Assembly: GCF_001262635.1 (NCBI RefSeq)
Contig: NZ_JXYH01000036.1
Span: 1 to 38,611, forward strand
Direction of reading: 5' to 3'
Length of the DNA: 38,611 bases
From: Aestuariivita boseongensis
Lineage (GTDB): Bacteria; Pseudomonadota; Alphaproteobacteria; Rhodobacterales; Rhodobacteraceae
Shown: positions 23,331-33,819 of the stretch, in pieces
Layout: each line of letters starts with the position of its first letter
How positions within the stretch are numbered: the stretch's first letter is position 1
Program-made: the position numbers and the translations under genes
The notes under the pieces: generated by a model
What the model was told of the DNA's origin: nothing
The model's input: only the letters and a program-made list of their open reading frames with translations
Database searches by the model: none

Positions 23331-23894
23331 GTGTCGCACGCAGAAGACCACGAAGGCACCCGTAGGGATTTCCTCTACTACGCCACCGCAGGCGCAGGTG
23401 CAGTCACCGCCGGGGCCGCAATCTGGCCGCTGGTCCATCAAATGAACCCGTCCGCAGACGTGCAGGCCCTGTCGTCGATCCGCGTCGATGTCAGCGCGGT
23501 CGAGCCGGGCACGCAGATCAGCGTCAAGTTCCTGGGCAAGCCGGTGTTCATCCGCCGCCGCACGCAGGAAGAAATCGACGAAGCCCGCGCTGTCGATCTG
23601 AGCGAATTGCCCGATCCGATCGCACGCAACCCCAATATTGGCGGCGATGTGCCCGCAAATGACGAAAACCGCACGCTGGACGAAGCGGGCGAATGGCTGG
23701 TGATGCAGGGCGTGTGCACCCACCTGGGCTGTGTGCCTCTGGGTGACGGCGCAGGCGATTTCAACGGCTGGTTCTGCCCCTGCCACGGGTCGCACTATGA
23801 CACCGCCGGCCGTATCCGCCGCGGTCCCGCACCGGAAAACCTGCCTGTTCCGACCGCTGAATTCGTCGACGAAACAACGATCCAACTGGGATAA
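23331..23894 (+). CDS. petA: Ubiquinol-cytochrome c reductase Rieske iron-sulfur subunit
   Basis: A 187-residue Rieske protein of the cytochrome bc1 complex. N-terminus: twin-arginine-like [16 protein letters not shown] followed by the single membrane anchor. The 2Fe-2S ligands lie in CTHLGC and CPCHGS (two Cys, two His, plus two disulfide Cys), with [10 protein letters not shown] forming the proline loop. The start is GTG with GGAG 8 nt upstream. It transfers an electron from quinol at the Qo site to cytochrome c1. It heads the petABC (fbcFBC) operon, 11 nt before petB. Confidence 0.97.
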   Translation: MSHAEDHEGTRRDFLYYATAGAGAVTAGAAIWPLVHQMNPSADVQALSSIRVDVSAVEPGTQISVKFLGKPVFIRRRTQEEIDEARAVDLSELPDPIARNPNIGGDVPANDENRTLDEAGEWLVMQGVCTHLGCVPLGDGAGDFNGWFCPCHGSHYDTAGRIRRGPAPENLPVPTAEFVDETTIQLG

Positions 23895-23905
23895 GGGAGC
23901 GTCTC

Positions 23906-25234
23906 ATGTCCGGAATTCCTCACGATCATTACGAGCCAAGCTCGAAAGGTGAGAAGTGGCTGCACAGCCGCCTTCCCATCGTCGGACTGATCTATGACAC
24001 GATCATGATCCCGACCCCGAAAAACCTGAACTGGATGTGGATCTGGGGCATTGTCCTGGTGTTCTGTCTGGTTCTGCAGATTGTCACCGGCATCGTTCTG
24101 GTGATGCATTACACCCCGCATGTCGACCTGGCCTTTGCGTCGGTTGAACACATCATGCGGAACGTGAATGGCGGTCATATGCTGCGTTATCTGCACCAGA
24201 ACGGCGCGTCGCTGTTCTTTGTGGCGGTCTATGCGCATATCCTGCGCGGCCTGTATTACGGCTCATACAAGGCTCCGCGTGAGATCACGTGGATCATCGG
24301 CATGCTGATTTACCTGCTGATGATGGGCACGGCCTTCATGGGCTATGTTCTGCCCTGGGGTCAGATGTCGTTCTGGGGTGCAACCGTGATCACCGGCCTG
24401 TTTGGCGCGATCCCCTTCATCGGAGAAGCACTGCAGACCTGGCTGCTGGGCGGACCCGCCGTGGACAACGCCACGCTGAACCGCTTCTTCTCGCTTCATT
24501 ATCTGCTGCCCTTCGTGATTGCCGGTCTGGTGATCGTGCATGTCTGGGCCTTCCACACCACGGGCAACAACAACCCCACCGGTGTTGAAGTGCGTCGCGG
24601 CTCCAAGGAAGAGGCGCAGAAGGACACGCTGCCGTTCTGGCCCTATTTCGTGATCAAGGACCTGTTCGCGCTGGCCGTGATCCTGGTGGTTTTCTGGGCC
24701 ATCGTGGGCTTTATGCCGAACTATCTGGGCCACCCCGATAACTATATCGAGGCGAACGCCCTGGTGACGCCTGCGCATATCGTGCCGGAATGGTACTTCC
24801 TGCCGTTCTACGCGATCCTGCGCGCCTTCGACACCGAGGTGTGGATCGTGATCGCGGCCGACTTCCTGACCAACGGCATCATCGACGCCAAGTTCTTCGG
24901 CGTGCTGGCGATGTTCGGTGCGATCGTCGTGATGGCGCTGGCGCCCTGGCTGGACACATCGTCCGTGCGCTCGGGCCGGTATCGTCCGATGTTCAAATGG
25001 TGGTTCTGGCTGTTCGTCGTGAACTTCTTCGTCCTGATGTGGGTTGGCGCCATGCCGGCGGAAGGGATCTATCCCTATATCGCCCTGATCGGCTCGACCT
25101 ACTGGTTCGCGTATTTCCTGGTGATCCTGCCGCTTCTGGGCGTGATCGAGAAGCCGGATGCGCAGCCCGAGACCATCGAAGAAGACTTCGCGGCCCATTA
25201 CGGCAAAGGCGGCGACGCCACGCCGGCTGAATAA
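23906..25234 (+). CDS. petB: Ubiquinol-cytochrome c reductase cytochrome b
   Basis: A 442-residue cytochrome b with eight or nine transmembrane helices and two b hemes. The Qo-site PEWY motif is in [34 protein letters not shown] is the cd1/helix C region; histidine ligands lie in helices B and D ([36 protein letters not shown]). Length fits alphaproteobacterial cytochrome b. AAGGGAG lies 8 nt before the ATG. It is the quinol-oxidising core of the complex. Confidence 0.97.
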   Translation: MSGIPHDHYEPSSKGEKWLHSRLPIVGLIYDTIMIPTPKNLNWMWIWGIVLVFCLVLQIVTGIVLVMHYTPHVDLAFASVEHIMRNVNGGHMLRYLHQNGASLFFVAVYAHILRGLYYGSYKAPREITWIIGMLIYLLMMGTAFMGYVLPWGQMSFWGATVITGLFGAIPFIGEALQTWLLGGPAVDNATLNRFFSLHYLLPFVIAGLVIVHVWAFHTTGNNNPTGVEVRRGSKEEAQKDTLPFWPYFVIKDLFALAVILVVFWAIVGFMPNYLGHPDNYIEANALVTPAHIVPEWYFLPFYAILRAFDTEVWIVIAADFLTNGIIDAKFFGVLAMFGAIVVMALAPWLDTSSVRSGRYRPMFKWWFWLFVVNFFVLMWVGAMPAEGIYPYIALIGSTYWFAYFLVILPLLGVIEKPDAQPETIEEDFAAHYGKGGDATPAE

Positions 25235-25250
25235 GAAGGAACTGAAAGCA

Positions 25251-26042
25251 ATGATCAAACAACTCACGATCAGCGCAGTCGCGGCATTGGCCCTGACAGC
25301 CGGTTCTGCCTTCGCAGCTGGCAAGCAGGGTCACGTCGAAGACTTCGACTTCTCGTTCGAAGGTCCCTTCGGGACCTTCGATCAGAACCAGCTGCAACGC
25401 GGCCTGCAGATCTACACCGAGGTCTGCGCGGCCTGCCACGGGCTGGAGCATGTGCCGCTGCGCACCCTGGCCGATGAAGGCGGCCCGAACCTGCCCGAAG
25501 ATCAGGTCCGCGCCTATGCGGCGAACAACTTCGAAGTGTTCGATCCCGAGCTGGATGATTTCCGCCCGGCCACGCCGAACGACCACTTCCCCGGTTCGAA
25601 CCTGGAAAACGCACCCGACCTGAGCCTGATGGCCAAGGCGCGCGCGGGCTTCCACGGGCCTTACGGTCTGGGTCTGAACCAGCTGTTCAAGGGCATGGGT
25701 GGGCCTGAGTACATCGCGTCGCTTCTGACCGGCTACACCGGCGAAGAGAAGGAAGAGGCGGGCACCATCCTGTACGAGAACAAAGCCTTCCCGGGTGGCT
25801 GGATTTCCATGTCGCAGCCGCTTTATGACGAGCAGGTGGAGTTCGCCGATGGTCACTCCAACTCGCTGGAGCATATGGCGGAAGACGTCTCGGCCTTCCT
25901 GATGTGGACGGCAGAGCCCAAGATGATGGCCCGCAAGCAAGCCGGTTTTGTCGGTGTGCTGTTCCTGACCATCCTGTCGGTGCTGCTGTACCTGACCAAC
26001 AAGCGCATCTGGGCGCCTGTGAAGGGCAAGAAATCGGCCTGA
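25251..26042 (+). CDS. petC: Cytochrome c1
   Basis: A 263-residue cytochrome c1. The signal peptide [22 protein letters not shown] is followed by the mature chain; the heme site is CAACHG (about residues 59-64), preceded by [11 protein letters not shown]. The Met ligand is in [15 protein letters not shown]-terminal helix ([18 protein letters not shown]) anchors it in the membrane, with basic tail KGKKSA. The ATG at 25251 is chosen because the signal peptide begins there and AAGGAACTGAAAGCA provides a ribosome-binding site; the gap to petB is 16 nt. It passes electrons to soluble or membrane cytochrome c. Confidence 0.96.
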   Translation: MIKQLTISAVAALALTAGSAFAAGKQGHVEDFDFSFEGPFGTFDQNQLQRGLQIYTEVCAACHGLEHVPLRTLADEGGPNLPEDQVRAYAANNFEVFDPELDDFRPATPNDHFPGSNLENAPDLSLMAKARAGFHGPYGLGLNQLFKGMGGPEYIASLLTGYTGEEKEEAGTILYENKAFPGGWISMSQPLYDEQVEFADGHSNSLEHMAEDVSAFLMWTAEPKMMARKQAGFVGVLFLTILSVLLYLTNKRIWAPVKGKKSA

Positions 26043-26067
26043 CTGGTTTCACATTGATCATACTGAA

Positions 26068-26099
26068 CCCCCGCATCCCCGGATGCGGGGGTTTTCTTT
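26068..26099 (+). terminator. Rho-independent terminator of petABC
   Basis: CCCCCGCATCC (26068-26078) and GGATGCGGGGG (26081-26091) form a perfect 11-bp stem followed by TTTTCTTT. It lies 26 bp after the petC stop. It is a classic intrinsic terminator. Confidence 0.95.
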
Positions 26100-26168
26100 G
26101 GGTGGTTGCAAGGCGCAGTACCGGTCAACAAGGTGCACAGTTGCCCGCCGAGCCTGTAAGGTGGGCGT

Positions 26169-27146
26169 ATGACGACCCCGTCACATATGAAGGCGGCCGT
26201 GTTCCATCGCTATGGCCCGCCGGAAACCCTGACGCTGTGTGACATGCCCGTGCCGCAGCCCGCGCAGGGTAAGATCCGCGTCAAGGTCCATGCCACCACC
26301 GTCACAAGGACGGATACAGCCACGCTGCGCGGTCATCCGTTCTTTGCCCGTGTGGCAACGGGGCTCACGCGGCCGAAAATGTCCATCCTCGGCATGGATG
26401 TCGCAGGCGTCGTTGACGCGGTGGGTGGCGGCGTGACGGCCTATGAGCCCGGCGACCGCGTGTTCGGCCTGTCGCCCGACCGGTTCGGCGCTCATGCGGA
26501 ATATGTGTGCCTGCCCGAGGGTGGGGCGATTGCGCGCTTGCCCGATGGTCTGAGATATGACGAAGCCGTGGTCGGGGAAGGCGCATGGTATGCCAGCGCC
26601 ACAACCGACCGGCTGAACACAGGCGACAGGTGCCTCATCTATGGGGGGTCTGGCGCGATCGGGACGGCGGCGGTGCAACTGGCCAAGCTTCGTGGCGCTG
26701 AGGTCACTGCCGTTGTCGGGCACAGGCATCTTGAGCTTGCGCGCCAGCTTGGGGCCGACCGCGTGATCGACTATCAGGTACAGGATTTCACCAAGTTGGG
26801 TGAGCGTTTCGATCTGGTGTTCGACGCGGTTGGGAAGACATCGTGGTTCGCCTGCCGCCCGTTGCTGAAGCCGCAGGGCATATTCGCGGCCACGGATCTG
26901 GGGCCCTATTGGTCAAACCTGGGTCTGGAGGCGTGGTCGGCAGTCAGAGGCCACCGCAGGCTGGGCGTCCCTTTTCCCAAAGACCCGCGCGGCTTGGTCC
27001 AGACCCTGGCAGGTCTTTTGGCTGACGGCCGGTTCCGTGGCGTTTTTGACCGCCGTTATCCTTTGGCTGACATAGTTGCTGCATTTCAATATGTCGAAGC
27101 CGGGCAGAAGACCGGCATCGTGCGTGTTGATATGCGCTCTGACTAG
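26169..27146 (+). CDS. NAD(P)-dependent quinone oxidoreductase-like (MDR) protein
   Basis: A 325-residue medium-chain dehydrogenase/reductase. The N-terminal GroES-like domain (MKAAVFHRYGPPETLTL; PAQGKIRVKVHATTVTRTD; ILGMDVAGVVDAVGGGV; YEPGDRVFGL) is followed by a Rossmann fold with LIYGGSGAIGTAAVQLAKLRG and VVGHRHLELARQLGADRVIDY. Zinc-ligand residues of alcohol dehydrogenases are missing, so it is of the quinone-oxidoreductase/zeta-crystallin type. AAGGTGG stands 4-5 nt before ATG 26169; ATG 26187 is the alternative. Substrate unknown. It ends 20-40 bp before the lysR terminator, convergent with lysR. Confidence 0.88.
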   Translation: MTTPSHMKAAVFHRYGPPETLTLCDMPVPQPAQGKIRVKVHATTVTRTDTATLRGHPFFARVATGLTRPKMSILGMDVAGVVDAVGGGVTAYEPGDRVFGLSPDRFGAHAEYVCLPEGGAIARLPDGLRYDEAVVGEGAWYASATTDRLNTGDRCLIYGGSGAIGTAAVQLAKLRGAEVTAVVGHRHLELARQLGADRVIDYQVQDFTKLGERFDLVFDAVGKTSWFACRPLLKPQGIFAATDLGPYWSNLGLEAWSAVRGHRRLGVPFPKDPRGLVQTLAGLLADGRFRGVFDRRYPLADIVAAFQYVEAGQKTGIVRVDMRSD

Positions 27147-27157
27147 ACCACAGCGCA

Positions 27158-27184
27158 AAACAAAAAACCCCGCCGGTGGCGGGG
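27158..27184 (-). terminator. Rho-independent terminator of the LysR gene
   Basis: On the minus strand CCCCGCC, ACC and GGCGGGG (27184-27168) are followed by TTTTTTG and TTTT. The A-rich run 27158-27167 is the T-tract. It lies about 40 bp beyond the lysR stop. No T-tract follows on the plus strand, so it serves the minus-strand gene chiefly. Confidence 0.88.
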
Positions 27185-27224
27185 TCAGGTGCGTTGCCAA
27201 GGGAAGCAACATGAAGAAACCGTG

Positions 27225-28130
27225 TTACCAGTCCGACGGGCCTTTATCGGCGAACGCATGGACAAGGAAATCGATGAAGGCGCGGACCTTGGGTTGGGTG
27301 AAGCGGCCCGGCGGATAAACGGCGTAGATGCCTTGCGTCTCCATCGGCAGGTCGGGGATGGCGTCTTCGACCAGCCCTTGCGCCATGGCATCGGCGTAAA
27401 GGAAGCTGGGCAGGTACGCGATGCCCAGGCCCGAGATGGCGGCGTTCAGCAGGGATTGCCCGTCATTCACGCTCAGCCAGCCGGCGGTGCGCACCTGGCG
27501 CTTTTCGCCCGACGGCGCGGTGATCTTCCAGACATTGCCGGCGCCCTGATTGGAATAGTGCAAGAGCTTGTGTTCGTTCAGATCGTCGATCTTCTGCGGA
27601 CGGCCATAGCGCTCGAAATAGGCCGGGGCCGCGATCATCCGCCGCGTGGTTTCCGTCAGCTTGCGGGCGCGCAGGGTGCTGTCTTCCAGTTCGCCAATGC
27701 GCACAGCCATGTCGAACCCTTCGGAAATCAGTTCGACATAGCGGTTGTTCAGCACCATGTTCACGGTGATGTCGGGGAATTCCTCAAGGAAGGACGACAG
27801 CACGGGCGACAGGTGATTGACCCCGAAATCCGTCGCAACCGAGATGCGCAGCAGCCCCGAGGGCGCGCTTTGCATGGAGGTCACCAGCGCATCGGCTTCG
27901 CCCGCGTCGTTCAGTACGCGGCGCGCGCGATCATAGTAGGCCAGGCCGATTTCGGTGGGCGACACGCGGCGCGTTGTGCGATTGAGCAGACGGGCGCCAA
28001 GACGGGCTTCCAGGCTCGATACATGTTTGGAAACGGCTGATTTCGAGATGCCCATTTTCTTGGCGGCATCTGTAAATCCACCTTGATCCACCACCGTGGC
28101 GAAGGCTTCCATTTCGGTTAATCTGTCCAT
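27225..28130 (-). CDS. LysR-family transcriptional regulator
   Basis: A 301-residue LysR-type regulator. The N-terminal winged HTH is MDRLTEMEAFATVVDQGGFT followed by AAKKMGISKSAVSKHVSSLE and RLGARLLNRTTRRV. The C-terminal effector-binding domain includes LRISVATDFGVNHLSPVL, FPDITVNMVL, DMAVRIGEL and a terminal LVHAFADKGP, of the CrgA/DmlR-like group. The ATG at 28130 is preceded by GGGACATCGAGC; upstream codons run through the promoter region. It is divergent from the DUF4399 gene and the intergenic palindromes are likely its binding sites. The effector is not deducible. Confidence 0.93.
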   Translation of the reverse strand: MDRLTEMEAFATVVDQGGFTDAAKKMGISKSAVSKHVSSLEARLGARLLNRTTRRVSPTEIGLAYYDRARRVLNDAGEADALVTSMQSAPSGLLRISVATDFGVNHLSPVLSSFLEEFPDITVNMVLNNRYVELISEGFDMAVRIGELEDSTLRARKLTETTRRMIAAPAYFERYGRPQKIDDLNEHKLLHYSNQGAGNVWKITAPSGEKRQVRTAGWLSVNDGQSLLNAAISGLGIAYLPSFLYADAMAQGLVEDAIPDLPMETQGIYAVYPPGRFTQPKVRAFIDFLVHAFADKGPSDW

Positions 28131-28245
28131 GCTCGATGTCCCTTTTGGGGTTGTTCGTTGGCATAGGGGTATCGCCCTCAATATGGGCAAGAACACGGCA
28201 CAGATGGGATAATATCGGGGATTTCACGGCATCGTTTTCAGCTGC

Positions 28246-28304
28246 GAAACAGGTAAACAGCCTGTTTCCTTTGGTTGAAAGCGCGGTTTCGTGAATTGTG
28301 AAAC
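28246..28304. promoter_or_regulatory. Paired GAAAC/GTTTC palindromes (likely operator)
   Basis: GAAACAGG (28246-28253) and CCTGTTTC (28261-28268) are a perfect 8-bp inverted repeat with a 7-bp spacer. A second set GTTTC (28286-28290) and GAAAC (28300-28304) has a 9-bp spacer and the opposite polarity, with TTTC-N9-GAAA resembling the T-N11-A pattern of LysR boxes. They lie between divergent lysR and the DUF4399 gene, within 120 bp of both starts. Confidence 0.6.
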
Positions 28305-28352
28305 GCGGAAGATCGTCTAAGCTTTCAGCCCTGAGAGAGGAGGACGTTACGC

Positions 28353-28778
28353 ATGAAACACCTACTCCTGGCCGCAGCAACATCCCTGATTTTGGCAGGC
28401 CCCGCGCTGGCGGAGGATCCTGTGGCCTATGTCGTGAATATCGAGGATGGGGCAAATGTGACCTCACCTGTCACGGTCGTGTTCGGGCTGCGCGGCAAGG
28501 GCGTTGCCCCTGCCGGGGTCGAGAAAGACGGCACCGGCCACCATCATATCCTTCTGAACCGCGCGCCCTTCGGAGAGGGGCCCGAGGATGCCGAGATGTC
28601 GGAATTCGGCATTCCCGCCGATGACAACCATATCCATTTCGGCGGCGGACAGACAGAAGCAACGCTGGAGCTTGAACCGGGTCAGCACAGCATCCAGCTG
28701 GTTCTGGGCGATCACAACCACAAGCCGCATGACCCGCCCGTGGTGAGCAAGGTCGTGACCTTCACCGTCACGGATTAG
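28353..28778 (+). CDS. DUF4399-type exported protein
   Basis: A 141-residue secreted protein with signal peptide MKHLLLAAATSLILAGPALA cut before EDPVAY. The mature part is His-rich (GTGHHHILLNRAPFG; DDNHIHFGGGQTEATLELEPG; GDHNHKPHDPP), matching the DUF4399 family of small periplasmic proteins of unknown role. The His clusters may bind a metal; this is inference. GAGGAGGA lies 10 nt before the ATG. It is divergent from lysR with paired palindromes between them, and it is likely controlled by that regulator. Confidence 0.85.
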   Translation: MKHLLLAAATSLILAGPALAEDPVAYVVNIEDGANVTSPVTVVFGLRGKGVAPAGVEKDGTGHHHILLNRAPFGEGPEDAEMSEFGIPADDNHIHFGGGQTEATLELEPGQHSIQLVLGDHNHKPHDPPVVSKVVTFTVTD

Positions 28779-28800
28779 CCGCGCGCCCGAAAGCCGTGGG

Positions 28801-30879
<2,079 letters not shown>

Positions 30880-30961
30880 TCACGCGCTACGCGGCGTCAT
30901 GTGGGTTGCGCAACTTTGGGCGAGCGGTAGTGATGGTGTCCAGATGAAAGAGAGTGCGCCG

Positions 30962-31456
30962 ATGACCCCGGAAGAGATTGCCAGACTGCCCTATCGACCC
31001 TGCGTGGGCGTGATGCTGATGAATGCCGAGGGCGATGTGTTCGTCGGCCAGCGCCGTGACAGGTATCAGGAGGCCTGGCAGATGCCGCAGGGCGGTGTGG
31101 ACAAGGGAGAGGATCCGCGCGACGCGGCCCTTAGGGAGCTGTGGGAGGAAACCGGCGTGACCGCAGATCTGGTCGAGGTCGTGGCCGAGACGGAAGGCTG
31201 GCTGCCCTATGATCTGCCCCATGAGATCGTGCCGCAGATCTGGAAGGGCAAATATCGCGGGCAGGAGCAGAAATGGTTCCTGTTGCGCTTTACCGGGACG
31301 GACGATCAGGTGAATATCGAAACCGAACATCCGGAGTTTTCCGCATGGCGCTGGCAACATGTCGATCATCTGGTCGAAAAGATCGTGCCCTTCAAACGCG
31401 AGGTCTATGCGCGGGTATTGGCCGAATTTGCACCGCATTTGCGGCCCTCTGGCTGA
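30962..31456 (+). CDS. rppH: RNA pyrophosphohydrolase
   Basis: A 164-residue Nudix hydrolase that removes pyrophosphate from 5'-triphosphorylated RNA and so triggers decay. The Nudix box reads [20 protein letters not shown] followed by [29 protein letters not shown] and [17 protein letters not shown] are RppH hallmarks. The ATG at 30962 ([16 protein letters not shown]) fits the family length; AAAGAGAG lies about 7 nt before it. An ATG at 30944 is possible. It is divergent from fadH and its end overlaps the exported protein gene. Confidence 0.95.
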   Translation: MTPEEIARLPYRPCVGVMLMNAEGDVFVGQRRDRYQEAWQMPQGGVDKGEDPRDAALRELWEETGVTADLVEVVAETEGWLPYDLPHEIVPQIWKGKYRGQEQKWFLLRFTGTDDQVNIETEHPEFSAWRWQHVDHLVEKIVPFKREVYARVLAEFAPHLRPSG

Positions 31457-31890
31457 GTGCTGGCCCGGTCTGGGCCTTGTCCTGCATGCCGTGGGATCAT
31501 CTGGATGCCTGGGCGCAGGCGTCCGAGAGTGAGCGTCTGTACATCGTGACGCGGGGCACGCTTGCCTTTGACGAACGCGATCTGCCGCAGGTCGATTGGG
31601 AGGATCAGGCGGCAACCCCTCCGCTGACGCGGGTGGAGGCGTATTTCAGCGGTCACCAACTGGCCCGCACCGGGTTCCAGCGCCCTTTTGAGGGGGATGT
31701 GACGCTGGAGGTGGCCTGTTACGGCCCGTGGTGCGCGCGTGTGCCTGCCGGGGCAGAGATCATTGCGTTTCTTGAAATGCGCGACGGGGCGCTGGTGTTG
31801 GAGACAAACCCCTGCGGTGGATTTGCGCTGCCCGCCAGCCCCAAGGCGGAACGGGATTTACAACGCTGCATGCAAGGCACCTGCCCGTAG
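31345..31890 (+). CDS. Hypothetical exported protein overlapping rppH
   Basis: A 181-residue protein if it starts at ATG 31345, with GGAG 8 nt before it. The first 45 residues would form a long signal: basic stretch [13 protein letters not shown], hydrophobic [16 protein letters not shown], then PVWA cut before LSCMPWDH. The mature chain (about 137 residues) has six cysteines, fitting a disulfide-bonded periplasmic protein; I do not recognise a family. A 112-bp overlap with rppH in another frame is unusually long; a non-ATG start nearer 31417 would reduce it. Its TAG stop is part of a REP-like GTAG. Confidence 0.65.
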   Translation: MALATCRSSGRKDRALQTRGLCAGIGRICTAFAALWLSAGPVWALSCMPWDHLDAWAQASESERLYIVTRGTLAFDERDLPQVDWEDQAATPPLTRVEAYFSGHQLARTGFQRPFEGDVTLEVACYGPWCARVPAGAEIIAFLEMRDGALVLETNPCGGFALPASPKAERDLQRCMQGTCP

Positions 31891-31908
31891 GGCGGGACTT
31901 GTCCCGCC
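31887..31908 (+). repeat. REP-like element, copy 2
   Basis: GTAG (31887-31890) followed by the 18-nt perfect palindrome GGCGGGACTTGTCCCGCC (31891-31908). Same layout as copies at 9147-9168 and 32171-32192. The TAG is the stop codon of the preceding gene. Confidence 0.75.
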
Positions 31909-32232
31909 ACGCGGCCACGACGAAGGGCCCGCATCGGGGTCATCCCCCGGCAGGCTTATCGTCATATGTGATAGGAAAACGTCAGGGAGCAGGCCTGCTG
32001 GTTAAGCGATGGCTCATGTCACCCGGGGTGGTTAGGCCCTGATGACATGGACTGCGCGATGGGAAAACCATCTGTCCTGATCGTGCCACCTTTCGGCGAC
32101 AAATGTAGCTACGCGAAGGGTTGTCGCGCATCCGCCTTGCGATGTGGTGAAGGGAGCGTTCGGTGGGGGTGGCGGGCTGAAGCCCGCCCTACGGGTGGAT
32201 CACCCAGCCCGGCACGGCTTTTGGACCTGGCT
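31891..32232. other. 342-bp non-coding stretch between two facing REP-like elements
   Basis: No gene is supported here. Inside lie a 7-bp inverted repeat CATGTCA (32015-32021) / TGACATG (32043-32049) and short starts without conserved protein features. The REP-like elements at its ends point at each other (plus copy at 31887, minus copy at 32171), a BIME-like arrangement. Both flanking genes end here, from opposite strands, so it is a convergent terminator region. Confidence 0.6.
32171..32192 (-). repeat. REP-like element, copy 3
   Basis: 18-nt palindrome GGCGGGCTGAAGCCCGCC (32171-32188; 2-nt centre not matched) followed by CTAC, so GTAG on the minus strand. It differs from copies 1 and 2 at few stem positions. 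Confidence 0.75.
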
Positions 32233-32832
32233 CTACGGAAAGATCGGCACGTGTGACCCGGCGTCTTTGGGCAGGACCCCGGTCAGACGGGGGTCCGGGG
32301 CGATCTCGACCTCCTGCCGGATGGGGGTGAAACCGGACCGGCGGTAAAAGCCCAACGCGCCGGGGTGATCCAGCGTGCAGGTATGGACATGAAACCGCGT
32401 GATGAGGCGCTGCCACGCCAATCGGGTCGCATGGTTCATCAGAAGCCGCCCGGCCCCCGTGCCCAGAAGGGCCGGGGTGACGCCGAAGAAGGCCAGCTCG
32501 CAAGCGCCGTCTTCGCGGAAATCCAGCTCCAGCAGCGCTTCGGGCGTGCCGTCTTTCAGCAGCGTATGCAGCGTCACATCCGGGTCATTCAGAATGGCAG
32601 CCAAGTCGTCATCGGCCATCTGCATCCGCGAAAACCACAGCCAGTCCTGCGCGCCCACGCGAGCGAAGAGATCGCGATAGGTGGCCACATCCGCCTCAAG
32701 CGGGGCAAAACGGATGCCGTCCAGATCTGGCGCGGGGCGGTCTGGTGCGGGCGTCGTCATCTCAAGATAGGTGACGACGGTGGCGACCATGCCGCGTGGC
32801 ACCGGGTGAAAACCGGGCTCAAGCGGGGTCAC
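32233..32832 (-). CDS. GNAT-family N-acetyltransferase
   Basis: A 199-residue GNAT protein. Acetyl-CoA-binding motif A: ELAFFGVTPALLGTGAGRLL (V-x-P-x-x-x-GxGxG/A); downstream HVHTCTLDHPGALGFYRRSG is motif B. The N-terminal part is unusual, with a prolines-rich TTPAPDRPAPDLDG segment. It starts at GTG 32832, which overlaps the stop of the kinase gene by 4 bp (GTGA) behind GAGGGG. Substrate unknown. It is the last gene of the nth-kinase-GNAT unit. Confidence 0.87.
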   Translation of the reverse strand: MTPLEPGFHPVPRGMVATVVTYLEMTTPAPDRPAPDLDGIRFAPLEADVATYRDLFARVGAQDWLWFSRMQMADDDLAAILNDPDVTLHTLLKDGTPEALLELDFREDGACELAFFGVTPALLGTGAGRLLMNHATRLAWQRLITRFHVHTCTLDHPGALGFYRRSGFTPIRQEVEIAPDPRLTGVLPKDAGSHVPIFP

Positions 32833-33818
32833 AAAAGCCCCTCGGCCTTCATCAGATCGGCGACTGACACTTCGGGGCGCGGGCCGATATGGCCGATCAC
32901 CTCGCGCGCGCAGACATTGCCCATGCGCGCACAGGTTTCCAAATCGCGGCCCGTGGCCATGCCATAAAGGAACCCGGCGGCGAACTGATCGCCCGCGCCG
33001 GTGGCGTCGACCGGCGTGATCTTGTCGACCGGCACGTCGGTGCGGCTGGTACCTTCCATGATGCTGACGCCATCGCCCGAGCGGGTGCAGACCACCAAGG
33101 GACAAATCCCCGCCGTCAGCATCAGCGCATCATCCAGATGGTCGTTCTGGAAGAGCGACTGGATCTCGGCCTCGTTCCCGATCACGAAATCCAGATCATG
33201 TTCAATGAGCGACAGGAAATCGGCCCGGTGCCGGTCCACGCAGAAGGGATCGGAAATCGCGATGCCCGCCTTGCCACCCGCTGCACGGGTTGCACGGGCC
33301 GCTTCGCGGAACGCCGATTTGCCCGCGTCGTGGTCAAAGAGATACCCTTCCAGGAACATCAGCTTGGCGTTGCCCGTCACCTCTTTCGGCACATCGGCAG
33401 ACGACAGCCCGGTTGAGATGCCCAGATAGGTGTTCATCGACCGCTCCCCATCCGGCGAGACGAAGATCATCGACCGCGATGTGGGGGCTTCGCCATCCGC
33501 GACCGGGTCATTGACGAAGTCGATCCCGAGATCGGTCATCGCCTTGGCATAGAACCGGCCCAACCCGTCATCCTTGACCCGTCCGATGAAGGCGGTCTGT
33601 AGCCCCAGCGCGCCTGCGCCCGCAATCGTATTGGCGACCGATCCGCCCGGCGTCTGCACGCGGTTTTCCATCGCGCCGTAGAGCAGCTCGGCCTGATCCT
33701 GTTCGATCAGCTGCATGATGCCCTTTTCGATCCCCATGTTATCAAGGAAGGCATCATCAGATTGCGAGATCACATCGACAACGGCATTGCCGATGCCCAC
33801 AAGGTCATAGGTTTTCAT
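32829..33818 (-). CDS. PfkB-family carbohydrate/adenosine kinase
   Basis: A 329-residue ribokinase-fold kinase. N-terminal DLVGIGNAVVDVISQ, GGSVANTIAGAGALG for substrate binding, IGNEAEIQSLF, and the C-terminal PfkB signature DATGAGDQFAAGFLYG with the catalytic Asp. This form, common in alphaproteobacteria, is generally annotated as adenosine kinase or sugar kinase; sequence alone does not settle it. The ATG at 33818 follows the nth stop by one base. It overlaps the GNAT gene by 4 bp. Confidence 0.9.
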   Translation of the reverse strand: MKTYDLVGIGNAVVDVISQSDDAFLDNMGIEKGIMQLIEQDQAELLYGAMENRVQTPGGSVANTIAGAGALGLQTAFIGRVKDDGLGRFYAKAMTDLGIDFVNDPVADGEAPTSRSMIFVSPDGERSMNTYLGISTGLSSADVPKEVTGNAKLMFLEGYLFDHDAGKSAFREAARATRAAGGKAGIAISDPFCVDRHRADFLSLIEHDLDFVIGNEAEIQSLFQNDHLDDALMLTAGICPLVVCTRSGDGVSIMEGTSRTDVPVDKITPVDATGAGDQFAAGFLYGMATGRDLETCARMGNVCAREVIGHIGPRPEVSVADLMKAEGLL

Positions 33819-33819
33819 G

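Noticed and set aside
23128-23365. Open frame with CRTCDH and LCLCGT upstream of petA
   Set aside because: No start codon with a ribosome-binding site, no recognised family, and it runs into petA in another frame. It could be a gene remnant but I cannot support it.
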